A stretch of DNA of 12,779 nucleotides. Origin: Tetmemena sp. SeJ-2015 (lineage: Eukaryota; Ciliophora; Spirotrichea; Sporadotrichida; Oxytrichidae). Numbering within the stretch: position 1 is the stretch's first letter; every line of letters starts with the position of its first letter. A program made the position numbers and the translations under genes. This document shows, piece by piece, positions 1-8,250 of the stretch. The stretch covers positions 1-12,779 of the forward strand of contig JAJKFJ010011743.1 in the NCBI GenBank assembly GCA_027382625.1. Direction: 5' to 3'. The notes under the pieces were generated by a model. It saw only the letters and a program-made list of their open reading frames with translations, ran no database searches and had not been told where the DNA came from.

Positions 1-261
1 CAGGTATTTCAAAAATCTACAGATTTAGAGCGAAGCAAGACCTGGTTCTGAGCCTTTAGGAGCCTCTGTGTGCTGCATTTTATGCTTGTATTTAAACCTC
101 ACGCTAAATTCGCATAATTCATCTTTAAAACGTACCTCCTTCTTAAGTCTAAGCTGAGGAAAATCATCAAGGATTTAGATAAGCAAGAGGAAATTTTAGA
201 TGGCTTAAATGAGCGCATGGAATTGTACAAAGCTAAGAATGGACAAGATAAAAAATACTGA
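1..261 (+). CDS. 3' end of an unidentified gene (two exons visible)
   Basis: This is the carboxyl end of a gene whose start lies before the window. Reading from base 2, the first exon has an in-frame TAG (Gln) and runs to Ala-Ser at base 67. A proposed 80-nt intron, 68-147 (GTGTGC...CTTAAG), joins it in frame to a charged stretch, KLRKIIKDLDKQEEILDGL, that ends at TGA 259-261. Without the intron the upstream frame does not connect to the last exon. The final exon is rich in Lys, Glu and Leu and probably forms an amphipathic helix or coiled coil. I do not recognise the family. An IES in place of the intron is possible, but I saw no convincing flanking repeat. Confidence 0.5.
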
Positions 262-599
262 CATATTGAGGAATTATGGAAAAGTATTTTTCAGACTTAA
301 TATAATAAAGCAGAGAGATCCAGAAACAGAATGTCTTCTGTATTTGGAATCTCCATTAGTCAAACATAATTTTAAGATACTTCACTAAAAAAAGTATCTA
401 GTTTATTTTAGCATGTTTTCTAATAAAAGAAGAGCAATGCTATGCTTTGTTTAATTTATAATTCTTTTACAAACATTTAATAATTTATATGTAAGCTGCT
501 AATCTTTTTTTAACATTAGAACTAAATATCTTGTCTTTTTAGATAAGCTATCTTATAAGGTTATATTAATTAATATTATTCAGTTTAAACTTCAAATTA
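262..599. other. AT-rich spacer, no gene seen
   Basis: This is AT-rich sequence after the TGA of the first gene. It has no frame with convincing amino-acid composition, no telomere repeat and no obvious RNA gene. It may be 3' flank, intergenic germline DNA or IES. Confidence 0.5.
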
Positions 600-985
600 A
601 GGTTTCAGTTGCTGCGGATACCACTCCAGAAACATGGATATACTGTTTATTGGCAACTTCATTAAAGTTAATACTTTAGTTCAGAGAGCTGGCTACAGAT
701 CCGATACTCATGGGCGGGTTTTTCTATTTCAATTCTGGGCTTTTTAAAATGTTTGCATGATTAGATGAGATACTCTTCTCACTTATTCTTATAAGTTGCT
801 ATCCATTTGTTACTCCAGTTTTTTCTAAATTCATCTTAATATGCTAATTATTCGAAAATAAATTAAGGGATATATATTTTATCAACCTAAGGCTTGGAAA
901 AGAAGTTGCATATGGGATAACTTATAAGGATATTTCATTATTTTTTGGCAAATTATTGGAAGATGATAAATTCAAATCTCACTGA
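600..985. other. GC-richer island with competing open frames, possible stray MDS
   Basis: Bases 600-740 are clearly richer in G+C than their surroundings, as coding DNA is elsewhere in this window. Several frames are open with TGA as the only stop. A minus-strand 80-codon frame runs from ATG 832-834 to TGA at 592-594 and is Ser/Asn/Gln-rich. A plus-strand frame continues past one TGA (about 758) to another at 983-985, ending in GKLLEDDKFKSH. Chance open frames are long when only TGA stops translation, so I cannot decide the strand. It could be one MDS of a gene whose other pieces lie elsewhere. Confidence 0.3.
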
Positions 986-1242
986 TGCAGGACTGGGAAA
1001 ATAGTTCGTCTATAAAGAAAAATATTTAATATATTATTTTATTCCAAATAGAAAGTTTGGAATTTTTTTAATTAGATGAAATCTCAAAGGCATAAAATTG
1101 TCAATTCTACTGATCTTATAAGCAATAGTTCTGAATTAAAATGAATAAGATCTTTCACTTAAAATTAAGTGCTCTAAAGAGTTTAAATTCTTTCCCATAA
1201 TATTCAATTAAAAATTAATATGTTTACCCTCCAATGCTGTAT
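986..1242. other. AT-rich spacer downstream of gene B
   Basis: This is AT-rich sequence beyond the TGA of gene B. Frames are open in the ciliate code, but their composition (Ile, Lys, Asn, Phe) is what AT-rich noncoding DNA gives. A short minus-strand stretch near 990-1010 is richer in Pro and Ser, but it is too short to call. Confidence 0.4.
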
Positions 1243-4200
1243 TCACTTTTAAACCCTCAGGGTTTTAAATTAAAGGCGTATGAGCTATGAATCCACTTTA
1301 CTATAGGCGATGGCGTAATTATAATCTCTATCTCTCCTATCGAGGACTATTGTTGGCACTAAAAAGTTTATATTAACGATTTATTCTTACGAGAAAAACC
1401 CAGAATGGCCAGTGTTTTAATTGATTTGAGAGCTGTCTGGTTTATGACTAATCTTATTAAGAGGTTACTGAAGTCTAAAATCCTGAAGTGTAGGCTATTC
1501 TCTTTTTGGCAGCTCCTTAAAATACTTTGAACCTAGTAATATTAATTTTTTCCTTGCTATGAATTTAAATATCAAGGCTTTCTTTCACATCTTTGAACTA
1601 GTTGAAATGCTAGCGATCAGTATCTACGCCCACTTAGTACTGTGCACTTGCACTATCATTTGTTCTGTGAGTTAAGTCTGAGTAAGTAGTGCCAACTAAA
1701 CTCCTATTAATTGATTAATTAAGCTTGACTACCCCATTTGAGACCTTTCGATTTATTAAAAATATATAAACATTAAGATTAGTAAAGAGTTGATGATCTC
1801 CACTTGCGATGTTTAAATTGCCAAGTTGAGACATCAAAAGCGTTGACTAATTTATGCTTACACTATTCCTTTCTCTACTTTTCCTTAAATTCATGACTTT
1901 GAATTACTAAGGGATCTTTAGAGAGTGTTGCTTATGAATTGAAGCTTCATTAAGAATCTAATCTGTAAATTATTGCATCGCTTTAGTCTCATCTTCTCCC
2001 ATGAATTCGTTCTCAGTGAAATCTAATTGAGTGCTCTACCCTCTGTAAGTCCCATTAATTGAACTTGGATTAAACTTGTAAATCCATCGACCAAGAGCAT
2101 TCAGCTAGGAAAGTAAAAATTTCTTCTTGTTTTCTGTTACCATCCTAGTTTCTTGATTATCATTCAGACCAAGTTTAATATGCTCCATGAAGAGGACAAG
2201 CAGATGTTTCATCTATCTAGAGAGTACTTAACATGAATTCATGAGAGATTCTGTGTCTGTCTTATTTGCTTTTTAGTCATTGAGTTAATTTAGCTCATTA
2301 ACAGTTGCCTTAGAATTGATGATCGACTTTAGATCATCTATTCCTGAACTAGTAGCTAATGAGGTTGAAGCTCCTTGATTAATTGCATTTCTACCAAACT
2401 TCTTTACAGCTAGGATGATTTCTTGACTTATCATTTTGTTTAACTGCTTAAATTTTACATCTGTCTCTTTGCTATAGTTTTCAAATTCTTTGCGGGTAGC
2501 ATTATACCTTTCCTAAATTTCTTGCACAGCTGCTAACTTTGCGTATGTGTTTGAATTATTCGCTTCAAGTTCCTGCAGATTCCACTTTGATGCCTTTTCG
2601 GAGATAACTTCATCATAGCGTCTTACAATTTCATCATGTATCTCAGATTGTTGAGTATAATAATTTATTTTCCCCTCAAACTCTTCTATTCTCGGAATCA
2701 CGCAATTGTGAAGAAGAGTGAATTCATCCTTCAGTGCAAAAGAGTCTAGAGAATACAAAATCCCAATATTATATTTATTATTATACGTTAAGCTTTCATT
2801 TTTCACTACTAGAAAGTTAGGTTTAACTGTATGTAGCCACTTTTTTCCCTTTTTTTTCTTCTAAACTCAAGAGTAGAAGCTAAAAGTGCATCTGGTGCTA
2901 AAAATAAGTTAATATTAACTTTTAAAAAAATATTTAAATAAATATTTTGTTACAAAGAGCGTTACAGTACAAAGTCTTTGAATAGAAGACTCCAAGTTCG
3001 TACTCCTTCGTATTGACTTTACAGAGGCAAATTGAAATTTTTTGAAAAATCGTGGCAGAACGGATAATATTTAGTAGAGTACTTATCACATCTTTTACCT
3101 CATCAGCTTGAGCCTTGGTCTCAAGATTGCGTCTTACATTAGAAAGGTCAACTTCAATTCTTGCGAAGTTCTTCTTGAAATCAGTCATTTAGAGTAAAGC
3201 AATATTTTAGAATTAATTTAAATTAATTTGGTCTTGTAGTCTTGCGAACATTTTCCCATTCTCAGTTCTATCATTTTATAAACATTAAAATTATTCCCAG
3301 CATTATTTTCATAGGTGGCTGAGTTTACTAAGCCCATTCTTGCAAATTTTTCCAGCTCATGATATATTACATTTTTTAGCGCAACAAGTTCACTCATGCA
3401 CTCCTTTTTGGTAATGAGTGGTTCAATAGCTTGATTAATTTTGAACATCTGTAGTTCCTTATCAGACTTGTAGATTTCAAAATCATCCTTCTTTAAGTAA
3501 AAGGCAATTTCTTTGTATACACTCCTAACTGAATCCCAAGGTGCCATCTATAATATCTTTATGCTTTTATTTATATAAAAAATACTCAATGTATCTATTC
3601 AATTTTCTTTTCAATATTTCTTAAGTCCTTTGCATCCACTCTATCATTAATCGCCTATCTTTAGTTAGTTAACTCACTTTGCATTTGTCGTTTGATAACC
3701 TCCAGTTCCTGTATTCTGCTCATAAAGCTACTCAAAACTTGGCCCTGATCTGATCTAATTTTATCCACCTCATCAATGCGAATGTAATTTCTTTTTAATT
3801 CATCAAACATTTCCTATTTCGTTAGAAACACCTTCTTTATTTCTTCTATTCGAGTAACAATAAATATGAAAAAGGCTATGAAATGAATAATAAGTCGAGG
3901 AACTACTCCAAATTCAACGGCATAGTCTTTTATGATGTCTGGAAGGGGCTTGCCAATTTAGGTTTGTGAAAAAGTTATGAGGTCTTGAAGTAGATTCATC
4001 TTAGAGGAGATTGCTTTGGTCTACTCTCTGACTGTATGCATGCGGTCTTCAACTTCCATTCTTATCTTCTGATGCATCTCAGTTCAAATTAAGATGATGA
4101 AAAGTAGAAATACACTTAAGTTCTCTCTTCTAAAACTGCTTACTTAACAACTCTAGAGAGGACTGAGAGATTGATTCCGCTCTTTTCTAGCTCAAATATA

Positions 4201-4352
4201 TCTGCATTACTTATCAGCGAAGGCTGGGGCTGCAGTTAATTTGCAAGTGTTGGATTGGATATACTGACACTGCTTGCCACAGCGAGGGTAAGTAAGGTAT
4301 TATTGCTATTCATAACAGCTGCGTTAAGGAGATTGTTACTCCCACTTTCCAT
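1243..4352 (-). CDS. Gene B: large coiled-coil-rich protein, interrupted by introns and IESs
   Basis: This unidentified protein starts at ATG 4350-4352 (MESGSNNLLNAAV) and ends at TGA 1243-1245. Three GT...AG introns are proposed: 4078-4115 (38 nt), 1557-1588 (32 nt) and 1359-1390 (32 nt). Six insertions flanked by direct repeats look like IESs: 3850-3899, 3546-3598, 3272-3286, 3159-3248, 2833-3077 and 1718-1777. Removing all nine leaves 2529 nt, exactly 843 codons, with no internal TGA. The middle third is highly charged with heptad-like helices (for example DEVDKIRSDQGQVLSSFMSRI and VRRNLETKAQADEVKDVIS), consistent with a cytoskeletal or scaffold coiled coil. The carboxyl end is rich in Leu and Ile, then closes with a basic tail (LQFKTLRVQK). 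After IES removal no membrane helix remains. TAA/TAG glutamine codons are frequent. MDS order appears unscrambled. The function is unknown. Confidence 0.72.
1718..1777 (-). other. Candidate IES in gene B, CTTAAT pointer
   Basis: The coding strand has CTTAAT repeated 54 bp apart, with an AT-rich core encoding a hydrophobic run (VYIFLINR). The distance is a multiple of three, so the frame is open with or without it. Removal joins TNLN to QSINRSL in a Ser/Asn-rich region. A 27-nt GT...AG intron inside it is the alternative. Confidence 0.4.
2833..3077 (-). other. Candidate 241-bp IES in gene B, CTAC pointer
   Basis: This is the longest interruption in gene B. It is strongly AT-rich and has poly-A tracts on the coding strand. 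The frame upstream (DVISTL) and the frame downstream (HTVKPNFLVV) differ, and the downstream frame has a TGA near 2866. Deleting 241 bp between the two CTAC copies joins them in phase. The pointer is only 4 bp, so the exact ends are uncertain, but an insertion here is required. Confidence 0.55.
3159..3248 (-). other. Candidate 81-bp IES in gene B, 9-bp pointer TTCGCAAGA
   Basis: TTCGCAAGA occurs on the coding strand at both ends of an 81-bp interval, each time read as Phe-Ala-Arg. The interior is mostly AT (repeated TTAATTTAAATTAATT-like sequence). Excision keeps the frame and joins NGKMFAR to IEVDLSNVRR. Since the frame is open either way, a short duplicated peptide motif is the alternative. 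Confidence 0.6.
3272..3286 (-). other. Frame-changing micro-insertion in gene B (11-bp IES or short intron)
   Basis: The frame before this point (NAGNNFN) and the frame after (RTENGKMFAR) differ by two bases. Removing 11 bp between two AATG copies restores the phase. A 23-nt or 68-nt GT...AG intron ending at the same GAG would also do so. Some interruption is certain if the gene is functional; its identity is not. Confidence 0.45.
3546..3598 (-). other. IES in gene B, ATAGAT pointer (47 bp)
   Basis: On the coding strand ATAGAT flanks an AT-rich insert containing an in-frame TGA. Deleting 47 bp joins EKKIEQ to MAPWDSVRS in phase. The insert contains a GT...AG stretch, but splicing it would leave the TGA in the exon, so an intron does not solve the frame. 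Confidence 0.75.
3850..3899 (-). other. IES in gene B, CTCGA pointer (45 bp), encoding a false membrane helix
   Basis: CTCGA is repeated 45 bp apart around an AT-rich core. Unprocessed, the core reads as a hydrophobic run of about 15 residues (IIHFIAFFIFIVT) inside an otherwise charged helix. Excision gives FGVVPRIEEIKKVF with the heptad-like pattern intact. The length is a multiple of three, so the insert is silent to frame checks. Confidence 0.7.
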
Positions 4353-5121
4353 TATTATCGAAGAATAATTGTAAACTTATAAATGCTATTTCTAATAATC
4401 TAGGCTAAGATTATAATTGGTGCTCATTAAAAATTCATTAATTAAAATCTTAAGAAATGATCTAAGATGTTTATCTTTTGGATGATTTACACCTTATATT
4501 TAAATTTACTTAACTACAATTCTAATTTAATCTGCCAATTCAATCAGAGACCTTACTTTTAATTTAAAATTTGAAAGGTTTAGACAAAATATATTGATAA
4601 TACTGAAGTTAATCTTTTTAAAAGTAAGATTATCAATATAATAAAGTTACAAGATTAAATCAATTATCTATGATGATGTGCTTCTAAATTAAATTTTCGT
4701 CATTATAAAATCATATATTTGAAAAAGCTTTCCACTTCATGATTATGAGACCACCAATTATAAGAGGTATAAGCTTCATAAATCAAGAGGAAAAAGGAAA
4801 TCTAAATGTGACTATGCTTCATCTCTTTATTAAGTATTCTATACATAAAGTGACTCTTATTATTTTTCATTAAAAGGTTGTGAAATTGCAGACATAAAAG
4901 TGAATCTCCCATTTTAATTGTGTCTATATTTCATTGACATATTTTTCATTAAACTAATCTTAATTTTTCTAAAATATATCATCTATATTAGACTGAAAAC
5001 TAATGTAAGTAAATGAAAAATTAGCAGCAATTTTTCGTTCGTAAACTATATCTCTTCACCATTTAGAACACTATAAGTACTCAAACTTAAAAAGTCAACG
5101 AGTTTGCTAAAACATCTTGCA
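4353..5121. other. AT-rich divergent intergenic region between genes B and C
   Basis: Genes B and C are transcribed away from each other, so both 5' flanks lie here. I see no coding frame of convincing composition, no RNA gene and no telomere. A perfect 12-bp inverted repeat sits at 4590-4601 and 4629-4640. In a hypotrich, the two somatic chromosome ends and telomere-addition sites for B and C would be expected within this spacer. Confidence 0.45.
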
Positions 5122-5993
5122 ATGAAATGGGTTAATTCAAATTTTAGGGGGATCTGTGAATCTTGTGGAACAGACAACAGTGCTTCTTAAATGGGGCCTT
5201 ATTGTTCAAGTTAGGATTTGATGACTTATGCGGAACGTCAGCTCTTTATTAAGGAGCAATAACTTGGTCTTCACAAAGTAAACCAATAAATTCTATATCA
5301 ATTCATTTTTCTAGATAAGTTATGAAAAATATGAGTATGCTGTTAAGAGATACGGATATACAGGAAGACTCACAGAGGATTCATTTAAGGAAGTTGTTAA
5401 GGACTATCTACATCTTAACTTGAATCATTTGGATGACAAGTTCCAAAATGAGTACAAGTTTTTCAAATGCAAACTAGTTTTCAATCTTGGAAACTATGAT
5501 GTCACTCAGTTGCTATTTCTAGGGTTTATATCTTCATTAAAAATATAATTATGGTTTGTGCTTTGCAAACATGAGAGTATGTAGAAGGCCTACGATAGAT
5601 TCTGGGGACTTCTTGATCCCGATATCAAAGGAATGGTTAGGAGATAGAGACTTGGGCAAGTACTTGAGTTTCCTTAATTTAAAATTTGTAAAGATAGTAA
5701 GGTTTGAGTGCTTGATATACTTTTCCATGGTTTTACCTTACGACATATATGAACTAGAGCCTGACATCGACCCTGCGTACAGTATGTATGTGAAGCAACT
5801 TACATAATCGGCAGAGGATTATTTAAACAGGATAGATAGCATATATCCCTAGTACATTTATATGGAGAACTTTATCCATGAGTTTCCCATTGAAAAATGG
5901 TGCAAAGCGTTCGCAATTAGGGAGCAAATATGCCCATAGAGAGTTGTCAAATAAGCTTCACCTGCTAGAAGTAGAAGGAAGAAATAGCAGTGA
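5122..5993 (+). CDS. Gene C: complete hypothetical protein, possible degenerate EF-hand
   Basis: The start is ATG 5122-5124 (MKWVNSNFRGICESCG) and the stop TGA 5991-5993. One canonical 37-nt intron lies at 5278-5314 (GTAAAC...TTTCTAG). Two IES-like inserts follow: 5523-5557 (30 bp, GGTTT) and 5664-5709 (40 bp, TTGAGT). After removal, 765 nt remain, 255 codons with no internal TGA. The amino end has two Cys pairs (CESC and a later C) that could bind metal. The segment KAYDRFWGLLDPDIKGMV resembles a degenerate EF-hand helix-loop-helix, without a full set of calcium ligands. The carboxyl tail is basic (ARSRRKKQQ). The family is not recognised and calcium binding is only suggested. The gene faces gene D tail to tail. 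Confidence 0.72.
5278..5314 (+). other. 37-nt intron in gene C
   Basis: This is AT-rich, beginning GTAAAC and ending TTTCTAG. It separates GLHK from ISYEKYEYAV. Left in, the frame hits TGA at about 5322. Its size matches the 37-nt intron in gene G and the 38-nt intron in gene B. Confidence 0.7.
5523..5557 (+). other. IES in gene C, GGTTT pointer (30 bp)
   Basis: GGTTT is repeated exactly 30 bp apart around an almost pure A/T core. Excision changes the reading to LLFLGFVLCKHESMQKAY, a smoother helix than the unprocessed version with its ISSLKIQLW insert. The length is a multiple of three, so frame alone does not prove it. Confidence 0.6.
5664..5709 (+). other. IES in gene C, TTGAGT pointer (40 bp)
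   Basis: The frame before (RQRLGQVLE) and the frame after (CLIYFSMVLPYDIYELEP) differ by one base, and the first ends in TGA at 5705. TTGAGT flanks 40 bp whose removal restores the phase. A 34-nt intron 5668-5701 would also fit, but its donor GTTTCC is unlike the GTAA/GTGA donors used elsewhere here. Confidence 0.6.
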
Positions 5994-6289
5994 GTTTTAA
6001 AGTTATTCTCAATTCACATAGAGGAATAGAGTTCTAAATTTCTTTGATGTAAATAGAATTAAAAGGTTACGGTAGATTTCAAGAAATAATTTCATTCTTT
6101 TTAAAATTAATTCATTATCGAATTGAGAAAGCAAAATAAAGTACTTGTACAGGAATTATAATCATGAAATCATGTCACTTGTTATAATCTTTAATATATA
6201 TTAAGATTTATATATTAAAGAATATAATCTGGTATAACGTAGATAAACTCTAAAATAAAGAGATCTAAAACTTAAACAACATATTTTTA
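5994..6289. other. AT-rich spacer between convergent genes C and D
   Basis: This holds the 3' flanks of both genes. A 12-bp perfect inverted repeat (6189-6200 and 6209-6220, 8-nt loop) is entirely AT-rich apart from its ends. The frame of gene D stays open through it to TGA at 6162-6164, but the composition is no longer protein-like. Confidence 0.45.
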
Positions 6290-7661
6290 GTTTATTAGAA
6301 ATATGCTCGGGCCCTTGCCTGAGTCTTTTAATCTTGAAAAATGTTATCTCTTGTAATAAAATCTTGTGCATATCATCTATTGTGGGCTACTTCTCAAGTT
6401 CATCAATCTGAAGTTTTATAATTCTAGGGTTGAACTTTTCAAGAAGTTAGCCGTTTCTGATTCTATCAAAGAAAGGGTGTTAGATGCACTCATCAACAGT
6501 TGCTCTGAAATAAGGATTGAACTATAGCATCTTTGAAAGAAGATCAAGGGCTACAGGACTAGCTTTTGGGTATAGCAAAGGTAAGGAAAATGGTTTCTAA
6601 AGGGATTTGAAACTCTCTAAGTATCTCGTAGCAGATTAATCTGAGATGAATGAGCAATCATCAGCATCAGGCTTGCCAAGAACGTTAATTATCATTTAGA
6701 GCTGATCGTGTGACTCGACTGGAAACTCTTTGCTACCTTAATCATTCAAATTTTGGCGATTGGTACTTGACCTACTGTTTTTGAAATTCTTGTCAGGAGA
6801 AAGTGGAAAGCATGACTGCCCAGGGAAGAGAGCGCAAAGACGACTCTCTTTGGGAGAAAGGAGTTAAGTCTTTTGCAAAAGTTCAGCCATAATACAGCCT
6901 GTGCTCCACACATCTACTGCATAGGCATACTCTTTTTCTACTAGAATAATTTCTGGTGGGCGATACCATCTAGTCACAACATGATCGGATAACTTTCTTT
7001 TAACTTTTCCTCTTTCATGTTAAGTTTTCTGTAGAAGAGCGGAAATCATGCTCTTCTTTTCGTTCTCATATGAAATCTACTTCTACTGCTTATCATAAGA
7101 CTCTTGGAAAATTTGCTCTTGATTGGTCATGTTATCAAACTCAAAGAAAGAATTGCGGTCGAGCTCGTTCGAGCGGAGGGAAGATTAATTCTTTTTGAGA
7201 AGTTATTCTATTTGAGAATAGTACCTCTCAGGGTTGGGCTCAAGTCCAAAGATTCCTCTTGCCAATCCGAAATCGCAAATCTTAATATGGCAATCTTAGT
7301 CGATCAGAATATTGGAGGGTTTTATATCTCTGTGTAAAACTTTCGCTCTATGAACCCATCTGAGACCGCAAAGAATATTGTACACTATTACTTGCACGTG
7401 CTGCTCACTTAATTATATCTCACTCTTTAGTAGTTTCTTTAAGTCAGCTTCCATATGCTCCAGCACTAAGTAAAGATCTTTGAAGTTTGAAGTATCAGGT
7501 GGCTCTATAATATCTAAGAGCTTGGTGACGTAAGGGCTGTCGTTGAAAGATTTAAGAAGAAGAATTTCACGGATCATCTTTTTGCAATCTTCAGCATCAA
7601 GAAAAATGTCCTCTAATCTCTTAATCGCAACTTTCTTTCCAGTTGGAATATGTATGGCTTC
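6290..7661 (-). CDS. Gene D: MAPK-like (CMGC) protein kinase lacking its N-terminal lobe start
   Basis: This is a Ser/Thr protein kinase catalytic domain of the MAP-kinase type. Counting from the first in-frame residue, visible motifs are VAIK with the ATP-binding Lys at 14, the alpha-C Glu near 32 (REI), HRDIKPSN at 110-117, DFGLAR at 130-135, [10 protein letters not shown] ending near 237, DVWSTGC, LFPG, and a C-lobe HPFF. The glycine-rich loop is absent: the frame opens at [10 protein letters not shown] just after a TGA (7662-7664), and nothing upstream encodes it, so the first MDS or exon is elsewhere. About 100 residues separate DFG from PPE, far more than in ordinary MAPKs, and SDH stands where the TxY phosphorylation motif would be. 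A second insertion precedes LFPG. The carboxyl limit is uncertain; protein-like sequence fades near 6290 without a TGA. Confidence 0.85.
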
Positions 7662-7755
7662 TCAAATAAAAGATTAAGATGTTTGCATATTTTCATTCTA
7701 CTACACTCAAAACTCCATTAAATTATAGATGGTAAAATTTAAAGCTATGCTTTTG

Positions 7756-8250
7756 GATTATGGGTGAAATACGATTACATGATTTATGATTGAGAAAAAT
7801 TAATTCAAACTAATTTAAAGTAATAATTATTTAGGTAATTATTTTCTGTATTAAAATGGAGCGAATTAGGGTTTGTCTCAATGACGAAGATGTGCTCTAA
7901 TTTCAACAGATCGCTCGGACTCTTCACAATAAAACTACAAGAGGATTAGAGTAAAACTGCGAAGGTCAAGATGGATAAAATTATTTGTGTAAGTATTCTA
8001 AATCACTTAGCTCTAATTATGTGTTTTTAATTAAAAATTCCTTTAGATTATTGCTTTAAAGAGGAAGATGCTCATTTACAATTGCTGCATTTTATAGTCA
8101 AAGTCAACTGATTTTCGTCAATTTATGATTAAAATACTTCACTCTCAATGCATAAATTTGCAGTCTTCTGCTGTTATGTCAAATTATATCTTATTTTTTG
8201 CATTTGTTTGTATCAGTCATCGATAAAGTAATCGTATTTGACCCATAATC
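7756..8250. repeat. Imperfect inverted repeat enclosing a small gene
   Basis: The arms 7756-7778 and 8228-8250 are reverse complements over 23 bases with one mismatch. Similarity continues inward more weakly, about 13 of the next 20 bases. The enclosed 450 bp contain the two-exon frame at 7856-8111. I saw no clear target-site duplication outside the arms. It may be a small inverted-repeat element of the MITE type or a relic of a duplication. Confidence 0.5.
7856..8111 (+). CDS. Small two-exon frame, possibly the 5' part of a gene
   Basis: This starts at ATG 7856-7858 (MERIRVCLNDEDVLQFQQIA). Exon 1 runs to 7988, followed by a 58-nt intron with a canonical GTAAGT donor and CTTTAG acceptor (7989-8046). 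The second exon (CFKEEDAHLQLLHFIVKVN) ends at TGA 8109-8111. The product is about 65 residues, acidic, with several TAA/TAG glutamines and higher G+C than its flanks. An alternative is a 67-bp IES with pointer ATTATT (7980-7985 and 8047-8052), which is also in frame and drops three residues. The last exon becomes AT-rich, so the true gene may continue in another MDS. I recognise no family. It is divergent from gene D and lies inside an inverted repeat. Confidence 0.45.

Noticed and set aside
2934..3188. Separate 84-residue gene starting at 3188
   Set aside because: Its first half is part of gene B (or an IES in it) and its second half is the AT-rich 241-bp insert.
5556..5807. An 83-codon standard-code frame on the plus strand
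   Set aside because: Only its 3' part is real (last exon of gene C, from about 5710). The 5' part is a shadow frame through an IES and the neighbouring exon.
7104..7337. A plus-strand frame of 77 codons
   Set aside because: It is antisense to the kinase catalytic and activation-loop region, whose motifs are unmistakable on the minus strand.
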